Positions 35,656 through 47,341 of a DNA stretch of 47,722 nt are shown one piece after another; within the stretch, counting starts at the first letter, position 1, and each line of letters starts with the position of its first letter. The position numbers and the translations under genes are program-made. The stretch covers positions 1 through 47,722 of the forward strand of contig JAFREE010000179.1 of assembly GCA_019400425.1 (NCBI GenBank). The letters run 5' to 3'. The notes under the pieces are model-generated. The model was given only the letters and a program-made list of their open reading frames with translations, was not told the origin of the DNA and did not search any database. Origin of the DNA: Hymenochaete sp. R1. Its lineage: Eukaryota; Basidiomycota; Agaricomycetes; Hymenochaetales; Hymenochaetaceae.

Positions 35656-36330
35656 GCAGCATATGTCAGCCGGTCGCCAAGAACACTATTGGTCTAACTT
35701 GCAAGCCAAGTCGGTCCAAGGAACAAAAACGTGGAAGTTTATTCCCTTATCAGGTTACATGCACGTGGTTTTTCGTGGACTTCAGCAATAGTAGCTGCTA
35801 TATATATATCGATCTCTGCCATTTTTCTCTGCCATTAGTATTAATTGTACCCGTGAACTACGCAGGGCTTTCTTTCCGACATCATCATCAATATCCCTAG
35901 ATCTACCAGTCGCTTTGCGACCAAAGTTTTCAATCCACACGCGTTTCAAGTACTTATATGCAGGCACACAGACGAGCTCTGCTGATTTGCAGCTTCACTT
36001 TTGTTTGACGCCTGGACGCTGGTTAGAGCTGTATCCCCCGCCGATGGACCGATAACTCTTCGAACAGCCTATCCCTTGTACCAAGTACCTGGCAAGGATG
36101 TGAAACTAGGGTATTTACTTTCGCATTGCTTGCCATACAAGCGAATTGGAAGGAAAAGGTTTGAGAAATCATCGTAGCCGAGATTGCCCCTCACTTTGCT
36201 TCGCGACTCAAAACAACTTTGGCACTTCGATGATTGATCTCTAACGCACTTTTGTAGGTGAAAATTGAGATGGTAAGTCCTTGACATCCCGTGAACTTCT
36301 GACTTCTTCTGTTATCTACCAGCATACCCG
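35656..36330. promoter_or_regulatory. Divergent spacer Usb1 / PEBP-like gene
   Basis: It is 675 bp with two start codons facing away. An alternating TATATATATA tract lies at about 35797-35808. Short ORFs on both strands lack family features. An ATG directly followed by GTAAGT at 36271-36279 looks like a micro-exon start. Joined to the next AG it would be out of frame with the PEBP-like protein. Confidence 0.4.
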
Positions 36331-37840
36331 ATGCACCCTGGACTCGCAGTCGCGCCGTTCTCGCTTCTGGCGTCTCTTATCTCGGACACTAATATTACTG
36401 ACGTTGTCCAAGTGTTTAACGAATCCAACGTCAGTCACTGCTTATCATCTTTGTTTTCTTTTTCAAGACCAGATGAGTGATTATGGTTCTACAGGTTCCT
36501 GCGACTGGCAACTTCACGTTCGAGCCAGCAGCACTTCTCTTTGTCGACTTCTTAAAGGAGCGCAATCATGATCACTTCCAAAATTTTCCTATACCTCTTG
36601 GTCCTGGCCCAGTAATATTTGACGACAGTCTTTCTACTGCTAGCTCGCCTGTACCAACTGGCGACTCATCTTCGCTCGCTTCAGGCACTAATACATCTAT
36701 GGACACCAGCCCGACGTCTTTGTCTGGCATGGACGGGTCACCCTCGACTAGTAGTTACAGCTCTATGGTTATGTACAACTCTCAAGAAGCTGTCCGAGTC
36801 TCCCTCAACACAATCGTCCGTCGATCCAGTGAGTTTCCTTCACAAACAGTCCCCAATAAGTGTATCTAAGCTCTAACCCACCTCAGAAATCAAGGGCTCG
36901 CCATTGTTCGCCCTAAACGGCACCTACGACTCTTCGCAGCGGTTCGTCGTTGGCATGTTTAACCTTGGGAACATGTCATCTGAGGGAGTCAGCAAAACAC
37001 TCTTCATCGGCGGTAACTTTACGGCTCAAAGTTTCAACGAAGAAGGAGACCTGTCTGTTCTTACGAACTCGACACCCGCTTTAGTGGAATACCGGGCTCC
37101 GGCTCAGAATCGCGAGGAGACAGAGATGCAAAGGTGTGAAGCTTGTCAGAAGTGTCTCAGTCTGAAGAGTAATCTGCTGATCTCTGATTCTTTTTTGCTC
37201 TTGTTGAAGGCTCGTGTTCCTTGTATTTGAGCAGACAGAAGAGTTTGACGACACATTTGGCTCTTGCAACGACACTGGCCATGATTCAAACAATTCAACC
37301 TCGTCTAGCGGATCTTTCCCAACAGATAATGCCTCTATCATGTCTACATCCATAGTCACAACCACAGTCTCATCCTCAGTTACATCGACGGACGTATCTT
37401 CAGATACGTCTTCAGCTGCCTCAGGGATATCACCACCTTCCACCTCCACAAACTCCAATACCTCAACCCCAGAACCCCTCTCAAGCCTCAAAGGTGCCCG
37501 CAAACACCTGAGCATCTCTGACTTCATAGAGCTTTCCGGGCTCGACCCGCCCATCGGCGGTATGATGGCCTGGCTTAAACCGTGTAAATGCTCTTCCAAT
37601 ATCTGTGACACTCTCAACTCGACTTCGACTGCTTCTGATGGGGATGCAATCACAAATACTCCAGTGAGCACCTCTAATACGCCGATGTCGACTCCGATAA
37701 CAGGGGGCAGTGAGTCGCAAATGAGTATCATGACGACCCCTTCTGGCGATAGCTCTCTTGCGTCTGGATCAGGCTTCACTGTGTTGAATTCAGGAGGTGC
37801 AAGCACCAGTGGTGTGTTGGCGTCTACAGCTTCCACTTGA
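36331..37840 (+). CDS. PEBP-like protein (degenerate, Ser/Thr-rich), probably secreted
   Basis: Four exons (36331-36429, 36495-36828, 36887-37133, 37210-37840) encode 436 aa. The N-terminus MHPGLAVAPFSLLASLIS may be a short signal sequence. Family resemblance is to fungal secreted phosphatidylethanolamine-binding proteins. It has VVQVFNESNVPATGNFTFEP, then KTLFIGGNFTAQ (cf. HFLGGNFT), LTNSTPALVEY, and RLVFLVFEQTEEFD (cf. HRYVFLLFEQP). The usual DPDAP ligand loop reads FNLGNMSS. The conserved His before GGNFT is Phe. The GxHR segment reads EMQRLV. Two Ser/Thr/Asp-rich tracts are inserted (about residues 70-110 and the final 200), with many sequons. A short conserved-looking C-terminal segment (ISDFIELSGLDPPIGGMMAW) remains. 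It is likely extracellular and O-glycosylated, with altered or no ligand binding. The start codon is uncertain. Confidence 0.65.
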
Positions 37841-38712
37841 GAATATGGGAGCTAAAGTGGATGGGTTTCGTTTTGTCAAGAATAGAAAGGCCTCGGGCAT
37901 TAATCTCGTATTATCGTTTTGTAACGGAGGTTTTGTAGAATAGAGTTCTCTTTAAAAACAAAAAAGTCCTTCGTATAAAGGCAAGAGCGCTGCTCTGAGA
38001 ATATAGGAGGAACGTCATTTCACTCCGCTCAGTTCAAGAGGCCGATCAAGCCATTGTCTAGCGGCAAACTAAACCACAGCTGGGTGAACAGTCCACTTTT
38101 CACACTCTTGATTAATGGACCTGGACGCACCAATTATTATCACACCCGAGCCCTACATCAATGATGGACATCAGGGGAAGTAAGATGCACATCCAACATC
38201 CTCAAGGAAAGTCCGAGGTACTCTAATTGACCGAAATGCTTTCCAGGTATCCTATCGTAAGAAAAAAAAAGTCGATATCCTCGTACATAAGTTGCATCGA
38301 AGATTTTAGAATATAAAAGCAAAAGCTACGACATTCCTAGTACGAAGCAAAACGAGGAAATGTCTGGCAGCGGAACAAGCCCACATCACAATTAAATCAA
38401 AAAAGGCATCCTCTAAAAGAAAGAGGAATACTTAAGTTTGGGTGAGTGAGTCAGAATGCTCCAACGATCATCAACAGGATCGGTCTTATATCGTTCTTCG
38501 AGAACAAGCACTAGAGTTGACGACGTGTGGGAGTATTAACTCAGAAAGGGGATTTGGCCAGAACGGCAATTCCACCTTTCGAGAAGAGGCGTAACGTCAA
38601 CTTGACATGGCTGCTCGGGTAAACAAATTTTTACTGGTGATTGGTGAGGAGATGACTTGAGTTTCATGCGGTGCTCGAGAGGAAAACAGGATGGTATTTA
38701 GTGTTTGATGTA
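37841..38712. other. Convergent spacer, PEBP-like / PAXBP1-like
   Basis: This is 872 bp between two gene ends. Apart from the doubtful small ORF at 38115-38316 I see no gene. The sequence is AT-rich with scattered short purine runs. Confidence 0.5.
38115..38316 (+). CDS. Doubtful two-exon micro-ORF, 44 aa
   Basis: An ATG at 38115 opens MDLDAPIIITPEPYINDGHQ to a good GTAAGA donor at 38180. A 67-nt intron with an ATTGACC branch-like word ends in TTTCCAG at 38246. The second exon closes in frame at 38316. A further GTAAGA donor after 10 nt of exon 2 gives an alternative longer product. I recognise no family. It may be chance, because the region also serves as 3' flank for both neighbours. Confidence 0.15.
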
Positions 38713-41474
38713 TTAGGTAGTGAGGGAGAGGGCTGATTGCAGTTCTGGGGGAACCACTCGTATTACCTTTGAGATCTGTGATGAGCTTGCATGAACATGA
38801 ATCAAAATTCACTCACCTTCTGCATGATCTCCTCCCCGCACACTTCCCATCCACCCCTCGCAACAGGTTGCATACATTCCGCTACAAGCCTCACAACCAA
38901 CTCACCCAGTCCGAACTTCTCGCCTACATGTTTCCTCCATCGACACAAGTTCGTCAACAGCTTGTAGCGCTTCATTAAGAATCGACGGCGGGCAGGGATT
39001 GCCTCCGGGTCGAATCGCACTGGGTTGCCTACATTATTCGTCAAGAGGGGAGTTAACGGCTGAATAGTGTTTTCGGTGGCCTCGCGGAAGACGGTGGTAA
39101 CCGTCTTCGTGAGGAAGTCGATCTTTTCTTTCGTGGCGTAGATGTCAACCTGTTCTGAGAGGTCCGTAATGGTCCGAACGTGTTTTGCGGAGTAAGGGTC
39201 AAATGCACCGCTCTCGACAAGCTTGCATATACGCGGGATGATCGTGGATACCATCGCAGACGCAAGATCACCCTCCGCTCCCAATTGAATATCCTCATCC
39301 ATTCCATCTTCGCCGTCGCCCGATCCATTGATTTGCGAAGATTCCCGCGGCCGCGAGTAATTGTAAAGCGCCCCATACCACATGAACACATCAAAAGAAC
39401 GTGGTTCAGAAACAGGATCCCACCCCAACATCTCAAGCCTTGTCCAAAACTCCCACGCAGAGATCATTCCCAGCCCCCCGAACGCGCCCTCGTACGAGTC
39501 AGGGTACCGCTCGCGCCATCCTGCGAACCAGCGGCCGAGACCTTTACGAGGGTCTCGAAATTCCTCCGAACGAACGTCAGCTAGGATGGCTTTGGATTTG
39601 GTGTGGAGGGTTCTAATGGCGGCGCGATAATCGTCTTCGTCGGGGGAGGGTAGGTCTGAGTCAGTTGAGAAGCCCTCGTCCTCTTGGGAGGATGGACGTT
39701 GCGAATGTCGGGTGTTACGGTCTACTCGGCGTTGTCTACGAGCGAACGGATCGTTGATGCTTGGTATCGCTCGACCCATCTCATCCACTTTCTCAAATTC
39801 CACGCCATTTACGAAAGATAATCCCCCAAAGACTGCAGTGAGGTCGTCTTGGTCGTCTTGAGTTCGCCTGTTGGATATCATTTCGTTTCGTTCTTTCAAT
39901 AGCGAGACATGCTCGTCTTCAACCTTCTCAAGGATTGGATACTGTGAACATGTCAGCCAGGATGTCTTTCTTCAAGCACTCTATGATCTTGCCTTTTCAT
40001 CCAAGAAAGCAGCTACTGTTTCTACCCAGTCCCGAAAAGAGCTGAACCAGCTTCGCTTCGTTTCTGCATTAACGACCATACTGCGCATGTCCTTTTCCTT
40101 TTCATCCAAGATCGTTTGCTCATCCGCTAATTTTGTCATCGACGAGGTGTTCATGGCATGCGAAGCCACAAGCTGTGACATCGAATTTGTCAAGCGCTGA
40201 ATAGCTGCATCTAAAGTAGGCAAAGCTGAAGGTTGAGGAACTGTGTGGAAATTGGTCGTGTTAGAACCAGGAATAGGAAAAGCATCAGGTCGACGTACTG
40301 GGTGCTGGCCTATATTCGCGTTTCGGTTCCCTTGTTTCAGGAGATTCAGAACTTTGCCGTGTTGCCCTTCGAAGTTGTTCCTTTTCCCATTCCTGCGTTT
40401 CCTCGTCCTCATCCTCCCTGCGAATTGTACATCAGCGGTCGCGAGAAAAAAAAGTCTTATGAACCAAACCCACGCATCATCTATCATTTCTTTCATTACA
40501 TTGCGACGTGCCGCAGCTTCTTTCTTCTTCGACTTCTTTCCTAATGCTATCCTCTCCTTTGCAGAAGTGAACTCGGCAAATTCTAGTTCAAACGTTAATA
40601 TTGTCACCCGTTGCATCACAATTGTGTCACTGACCATCGTCACCTTCACCAAGATCATCGTCCTCACGCATGAGACGACTCTCAGGGTGAGGTCCCTGAT
40701 ACAAGTCTTCCTTTCTCGCAATGGTCAACGGTATGAATTCATCTTCATTTTGAACTCCTTCGCCTTGACGTATACGTTCCCTTCGTTCCTTAGCAGCTTT
40801 TATAGATGCTTCTGAAGGAATGTCGGACACAATGTCTTCAGGGACATTAACGTTCGAACTTGAAAAAAAAAGTAACCGCGTAGTCACCTATGGGTGCATC
40901 CTGGTCGACAATGACTGCACCAGCCATCTCGCTCTCATCAAAGACCAGGTCACCATTGTTTGGAGGCGGTGGGGTTCGCCGTGGAGACGGGACGGAGCTC
41001 GTACCAGCTCGGAGTTCTGAGAGGTACTCCTTTGTATAAGAGATGCTACCTGATTGTGTAGATGTTTGGTGTTGTTCAAGACTTTCGCTGATCAAACTGA
41101 ATAAAAGGACTCGTGAGATACGACTTGAAAAAGCAGATGATTCAGGGACATACTTGGAGGCACCAAGATTTAACTTTCGATTCTTCTTCTTCTTGACGAC
41201 AAAAGTATCATCGCCTGCATCCTTTCCTCGAGACAATGTCATTCTAAGCGTACGAGCGTTACACAATAAAACAAAGACGTACTTCATCGCCGCCGAAGCT
41301 GAGCCTCGGTTTAGGCTTTAGACGTTCTTTCTGCTGTTTCCTGACTTTTGCGGCAAGAATGCTGGCCGATGTTGTCTCTGATGAGTCCTCGCCGATGGCA
41401 TCGTTAGACGGTGACGCTGCACGTTGTCTTGATGACCTAGCTTTGGGTTTTTTGAAAACGGCCGGGTCTGCCAT
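38713..41474 (-). CDS. PAXBP1/GCFC-domain protein (spliceosome-linked)
   Basis: Eight exons (41474-41283, 41221-40888, 40835-40635, 40582-40474, 40417-40299, 40240-39993, 39941-38817, 38766-38713) encode 793 aa. The N-terminus is basic and disordered. It carries KPKPRLSFGG, an acidic patch with KKKKNRKLNLGASKY, and ISYTKEYLSELRAGT, the motif block of the Ntr2/PAXBP1 group. It continues through EEFAEFTSAKERIALG-like and ETQEWEKEQLRRA segments to a helical coiled-coil region. The C-terminal half is the GCFC domain (GRWFAGWRERYPDSYEGAFGG, PRICKLVESGAFDPYS). Relatives (human PAXBP1, GCFC2; yeast Ntr2) act in spliceosome assembly or disassembly. The nuclear role here is inferred from that. Intron 6 (39992-39942) uses a GC donor, required to join LDEK to YPILEKVEDEH. 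Confidence 0.88.
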
Positions 41475-41694
41475 GTTTGTGGTTGTACTTGTGCAGTGAA
41501 CGTCAACGACTGTGGTGGTGGTGGGTAGACTTGGACTTCCCCCGCGGGTGCGTTGAGTCGGTTCGATTCCCACGGGGCCTCAAGCGTTTCTCTATCCATC
41601 TCAACCATTTTCTTCTCCTTCTTCGTTGCCCTTCGCTACTTGCCTCACTGGAATTCTCTTTCTTTCTTTCCAATACTCTACTGCTTTTATTACA
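41475..41694. promoter_or_regulatory. Short head-to-head promoter, PAXBP1-like / Rad60-like
   Basis: Only 220 bp separate two divergent start codons, so a shared bidirectional promoter is likely. It contains CT-rich tracts toward the Rad60-like side and a tRNA B-box-like word (ggttcgattcc at 41560-41570) that does not belong to a foldable tRNA. Confidence 0.6.
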
Positions 41695-43367
41695 ATGACC
41701 AAACCACAGCCGAGGAGGAAGCCAAGGCCAGTGGTTCGTAAGCCTCCCTGTTCAGAAGACCCGACTTCATCGGTGCCCCCAGAAGAGGATGAAGATGCCA
41801 TATTCATCCGAAGGAGAAATATGAAGGAGTTGCAAGCACTCAGCCGCGTTGTAGAAAGTGAGCAGCCCCTCAGCCTAGCTTGCCTTGTCTGCTCCATGTC
41901 TCATCTACTCTACTCTGGCCAGAACGCGAAGCACTCAATCACAAGCGCCAGTCCTCCAGTGACTCCGACGATTCGGACTCAAGCTCCGTCTCTGGTCCTT
42001 CTTATATCAGAAAGCCCAAACGAAGACGGCCATTCACAGCCAAACCAAAGGAGCTGCCGGACTGGACAAGGACAAATGGCATTATAGAGCGAGTAATGCT
42101 CTTGTTCATCGTTCTGACTCTAGTTCCTGACTTCGTGTACATCCAGCCTTGACTCCGATAACTCGAGCGACGACGACGGGGAGCTCGATCCGGATAAGGA
42201 GAATAAAGCCAATGCCGCTGCTAGGAATGCACCCAAGCCTGCCACAGAAAAGAAGAATGTGTACGATAGCGACGACAGCAGTCCTTCGCCTACAATCAAT
42301 AGCAACGTCTTCAAGCTAATGAAAGATGCCCAAGATCGAGCCAGGTTCGGTCTTTTTCCCGTTTTTCACTCGTACACTGTACATTTACCAACTATATGCG
42401 TTAGGGAAGTTCTCGGAATATCCCTAGCCCCTCAGCGTCCTGTTTACGATAACGAAGACGACGATTCTGACCTGGACGAACTTCCACCCGAGCTTGCGGC
42501 TATCGAAGCCGCGGCATGCAAGAAGGCGGCGCAAATGGCTGCCTCGGGCGGTAGCAAGCCGCACCCGTCCACCAAAGTCAGCATTAAAGTGCGACTCATT
42601 CCGCATCCGGAAGACGACACGGCTTCGACCAAGATATACGGACAGGAGATGACGAGCGTGAGCATCCTTTCTTCCCTTTCTTTTCGCTGAAACTCATACT
42701 TGAATGCCAGGACGAATCCTTTGCGGACCTCTTCGTAGAGCTCGCCGACGAGGCTGGTATCCCTTCCGAGCGCCTCGTTGTCACATACAGGAAGCAGCGC
42801 GTCTTCTCCATGTCGACCCCGCACGCACTTGATATCTGGGGTGAAGCCGCTTTCGGTAAGTCGTTCTCCACATTTCATCCTCCACCTCTCCTTCACTTTT
42901 CCTAGCATGTCTCCTAACATCATCAATCCCTCTCCAACATCATAGATGCTTTTGAGAAACACGTATACGACTATATCCGTGAACAACGCAATCTCTCACC
43001 ATCCGACGAACCTCCCTCATTCATTCTTGACGCTCCCACCGCCGGTTCTGGCCCGTCACGTTCCTTCAATGGAAACTACGACGACGACGACGATCACGAC
43101 GCCCTTGACGAAACACATTCTAACTCTCAAACCGGCGCGTTCCACCTCCGTGTCCGCTGGGGTGCCTCCGTCACTACCATCCACGTCCGGCCCACCACGC
43201 GCTGCGGAGCCATTGTCACTGCTGCTCTATGCAAACTAGGTCGGAGCGATATTTCAGCGAAAGTGGGAGCGAGGTTGGAGGTGGATGGGGATAGGATGAA
43301 GCCTGAGGCTGAGATTGGGTTGGCGGAGCTTGAGGATGGCGATCTGGTTGATATTGTTGGTGTTTGA
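41695..43367 (+). CDS. Rad60/Esc2/NIP45-like protein with SUMO-like domains
   Basis: Six exons (41695-41857, 41923-42088, 42147-42344, 42405-42657, 42711-42855, 42946-43367) encode 448 aa. The first half is acidic and Ser-rich (SSSDSDDSDSSSVS, a likely CK2 substrate) with basic patches. A first SUMO-like region is seen at TKVSIKVRLIPHPEDD through SERLVVTYRKQRVF. The second spans GAFHLRVRWGASVTTIHVRP to the end GDRMKPEAEIGLAELEDGDLVDIVGV. Rad60 and Esc2 act with SUMO and Smc5/6 in replication-fork repair. NIP45 is the animal relative. The role here is by family inference. A GC-donor intron (42089-42146) is needed. Using the nearby GT instead would leave a 31-nt intron. An in-frame ATG at 41626 gives a hydrophobic extension that I consider leader sequence. 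Confidence 0.85.
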
Positions 43368-44685
43368 GATTCCAGGTTCGGGTTCAGTTTCAGATGAGGT
43401 TTGAGATTTCTTTCTTTCTTTCATTCTTTTTCTCTTTCTTACTTTTACATTGGTTCTCTTTCGAGACTCGTGAACGTCTTTTCGTCTCTGGAATTTCCTT
43501 GTCCTTACATTTTTTCTCCTGTTTCCAACTCTCTTCGTCTTCTCTTTCCTTGTCTCTCTTTTTTTCTATTTTATTTTGGCTGGACTGTCACCTATCTTCT
43601 TCCTTGACTGTGATATACATACAGCATTGGGAGATGAAGGCGAGACAGTTCACAAAAATGGTCCCCTTCGTATTTCTTTTCTCTATTCGAGGTTTAACCG
43701 GAAGCCCTTACGTCCAATTCTAAAGAAAACAAACAATGAGGAACATCAACGACAGCGTTTCGATCCGTTTTGACGCTTATAATGTCTTATTTTATATAGT
43801 TTACAGTCCTGACGTTGTTCAGTAGGCTCAATTAACGTAAATGTATTTTGTACAGTGTTTAGGGAGTTTAGCTACGAGTGGAGCTCGAACTCAAGCTACA
43901 CCTAAGCCACATCCACGTATGACGGAGATCTTAAGACTTTTTGCCCCTAACGGATCATGACTCGTAAAAAGAATAACAGGAGATGTGCGAGAGACATGAG
44001 CATGACATTGATCTTAGACTATAAGATGCACGTTGATTGAGGATTGGCTCAAGAGGTGACATGAATATGATTCATCTCAACTTGAAGTTAACGTGAGACG
44101 CGCGTGAAAAATACTGACCAAAACGAGCACCGACGGCTAGCGCTAAAGAAACTTGGCGCCATCAGGTGGTCGGTCGAGACTCGCTCGACTCGAGACATTC
44201 ATCATCCTCTCCTAGTACACGAACATACACATACCCTGCTTTTGACCTTCTAAGCTATACTTCAGTACATCCGGGATGTAGTGATTGCCGTCGGACTCAC
44301 ATAGATGAGCACACCGACGACAGGATTCCGATTGGCTAATGCAGGGAATGCTTAATTACTGCAAAACAAATGGACCGGATTTATCGAAATGAAATGATGG
44401 ACCCGCCTGACGCGCCGCACTTGGCCTTTCGCTCGGAATGCGTCCAGGATTGAATACCGGCAAAACTGGAACTATGGTGGATCGAAATCGGGTTGAATAT
44501 TTAACGCCATGAAGCCAAGCGACTTTAGCGAAGGTTCGCTGACGGGTAATCGTTAGCCAACTGTTGCGAAACTTTCTGTATGATGGTGATAACAGGCTGT
44601 TCTAATTAGACTGACATATAGACAGACAGATTATCATGCGCTGGCGACCCTTTTATCTTTTGAAAGCCTCTCTGTCTCTATCGCT
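43368..44685. other. Longest gene-free stretch (1.3 kb)
   Basis: The first 250 bp are strongly pyrimidine-rich (runs of TTTC/CTTT) after the Rad60-like stop, giving spurious Phe/Ser/Leu ORFs. The rest (about 43800-44640) has no ORF of note. Its palindromic word ctcgactcgag (about 44183-44193) is short. It probably holds the CAP10 promoter. I see no transposon remnant or RNA gene. Confidence 0.45.
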
Positions 44686-46833
44686 ATGGGTGCTGCATCC
44701 ATGGCCTCATCCATGCGTCTTCGAAGGCGGCATACTTTCTTGTGTATCGCTCTCGCTCTGTTCATCGCTTTTATCGTGACTGTTCACCTCGCTTCACCTA
44801 CCCAATTGTCTACGTTACCTGGAACGTCCAAGTTAGGAACTGAGAGCTGCTCGTCGAATATCTTTTGTAGCTATCTTGAACTTGTCTTTTCCCCCTCACA
44901 CCCCGATCCAAACGACGTCGAAAATCATCACCAACCTTTCGGTGGAACCACGCACGATTATATTGAATACGAGGATGTACCGGAAGAAGTACCCCAGCAC
45001 TCGTATGATGTCTCTTCAGGCCTCCTTACAGTCAATCCGAATGGACCTCACCCGATTTTCGAACTTACACAACGTGCTGAGGAACGATGGGCCGCGAAGC
45101 TCGCTCGAGCCTCAAAGACGCTCCCCCAAGCAGTGAACGAGTATAGGCGGCGATACAATCGGCACCCGCCCCTTGGCTTTGATCATTGGTGGGCGTATGT
45201 TCAAAGACACGAAGTCCAGCTCCCGGATGAATACGACGCAATATACGAAGATCTCCGGCCTTATTGGGGTATTGCTCCTTCATTACTACGCGAAATGCAA
45301 AAGAAGAGCGAGAGTGCGGAGGATAGTGTTACGATTGGAAAGGAAATCTGGGACTCACCTACGAAGCTACTCAACATTACGGTCGCGGAATCAAGAAGGG
45401 ATAAGACAGGCTTCTATCTTAAGCATGCCGCCCGACCGCACCTGGATCTATTGGAAGAGATTTCGCAATGGATTCCGCCGTTTAGAGCAGTACTCGGTAC
45501 AGATGATCGTCCTGCTCAACTTCAAGATTGGAATTGGATGGAGAAGGCTTTGAATGCCTCAAAGACAGGCCAACGCAAGTTATTGATTATTTCTCCAGGC
45601 AGCTCGACCAACTCTAATCAATTCCCTCAGACTTGACATATATCGACCACTCATCGCCGATACGAAGAGGTTGGAAATACGCTTGTCCCCCTTCTTCTCC
45701 ACTCTTTCAAAGACCTACGTACAAGAACGAGCCGTTCACACCGCCCGGTCCCTCCGATTCACCTGGTCACCCTCGTCCAAAGTCATTTATTTTTGATCAT
45801 GAACGTAGCATGGATGCTTGCTTCCACCGCGAACATACACTCATGCACGGAGGGTTCCTGGCTCATGGATCCGGTGTCGCGACGAAGCAGTTCCCTGGCC
45901 CCTCTTTTGCATGGTGTTCAACATCCATGCATGCGGACATTCGGACGACGTCGTTATCTCAAAGTTCAGGCTTAATTGATGAAGGGGACGTATTACCCTG
46001 GGGCGAACGAGAGGACGATCAGTTGTTTTGGCGTGGAAGGACGACTGGAATGTGGCATTCGACGAAAGATGAAGGCGCTGGGGAGAGCTGGAGGGGAAAT
46101 CATCGCGTGAGACTTGTAAACTGGACGAGCCCCATAGCACCAGTCGATTCAATCCGGAGCGGCTCAAGAGAAAGCAAGGTCGAATACTTGGACCCAACGA
46201 GAGGGGGGCGAGATGGTCGGGATAATGTTGGCGAAGCAAAGACGGTTAGAAGGACGAAGGTCAATCGAGTGGCCATGGACGTCGCTTTCGCCGATGAGCC
46301 AATCCAGTGTGAAAGTGTCGTGTGCGAGAAGATGGTGAAGGAATTGGCTTTTACGAAAGCGGTTGGGAAAGGTCGTAGTGGTGCTGGCAGGTATAAGTAC
46401 CTGTTCGACGTCGATGGTAATGGCTGGAGTGCGAGGTTCAGGAGATTATTAAGTCAGGATGCCGTCGTCTTCAAAAGCACTATCTATCCCGAATGGTACT
46501 TGGATCGCATAGAGCCTTGGCTCCATTATGTCCCCGTCAAGATGGATTTCGAAGATATTTATGATATCATGGTGAGTGGCCTTCCAAATCCGTTAGTTCT
46601 TGGAGTCGTCAGCTTATCGTGACTTCAAATAGCTCTTCTTTTCTGGTGACCTGTCAGGAGCAGGCTCACATGACGAGATGGCGGAGAGAATCGCCCACGC
46701 TGGTTTCGACTGGGTTCATAAATTTTGGCGACCGCAGGACATTACTGCATACATGTTCCGCTTGTGGTTGGAATATGCCCGTGTCATATCCGACGACCGA
46801 GAGGAAATGAACTTCATTTTACCCTTGAATTAA
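44686..46833 (+). CDS. CAP10-type glycosyltransferase, type II membrane protein
   Basis: Three exons (44686-45574, 45631-46571, 46633-46833) encode 676 aa. A basic N-terminus (RLRRRHTFLC) and a single hydrophobic anchor (about 17-35) predict a Golgi type II enzyme. The stem is followed by the CAP10 domain: PPLGFDHWWAYVQRH; GWKYACPPSSPL; RGRTTGMW; and the donor-site block YKYLFDVDGNGWSARFRRLL, KSTIYPEWYLDRIEPWLHYVPVK. It ends SHDEMAERIAHAGFDWVHKFWR and MFRLWLEYARVI. Family members (Cryptococcus Cap10, animal POGLUTs) transfer xylose or glucose to polysaccharide or protein. The exact donor and acceptor are unknown. Intron 1 uses a GC donor (GCAAGT at 45575). Without it the frame stops at 45634-45636. 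Confidence 0.92.
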
Positions 46834-47341
46834 TGACGATCGCTACCTCTTTGCTTTTATTTTGCATTTCTTTCGTTCTTGTTCCTCTTCACTGTTGGTC
46901 GCTTCTTGTGTAGTGATTTTTTCGGGCACGACTTTTGTTCCTTTGTCGCTGGTGATACCAATATCTTGATACTGTATTCCTTTATACATCTCAGTACTTG
47001 CTTATTCTTTGCCCATTTCATATAATATCCGAGTCAACTATCGCCCATTCACATCGAACTTTGAAAAACTAGAGCTTTACCCCTGCAGCAAAAGTTGCCT
47101 CCTTATTGCATAGCATGCATTAATAATAACATTAGTAAGATACTGTATGGAAGTATTGTAACTTCGTAAAGTGCACTATAGCTTTCATAATCCTGAACGC
47201 TGAACTAGAGCTTACAGAAAACTTCCCCTAGCTGGTTCGCAAGGCTTGCCATAGCAACACTCATCCGCTATGTTCTGCGTAGACTGCGTTCGTAAAATAA
47301 GTAAAAGGAAGAAACGAATTAGGGAGAGTTAACAACCCGCG
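46834..47341. other. Spacer between CAP10 gene and right repeat arm
   Basis: AT-rich 3' flank, with no ORF or structure I can support. Confidence 0.5.

Noticed and set aside
37081..37836. 251-codon minus-strand ORF
   Set aside because: It is antisense to the Ser/Thr-rich exon of the PEBP-like gene. It stays open because of the repetitive TC-rich composition and has no family features.
41540..41580. tRNA-like T-arm (ggttcgattcc followed by cacggggcct)
   Set aside because: There is no pairing 5' acceptor strand, A-box or anticodon arm within the required distance upstream, and the T-stem has a mismatch.
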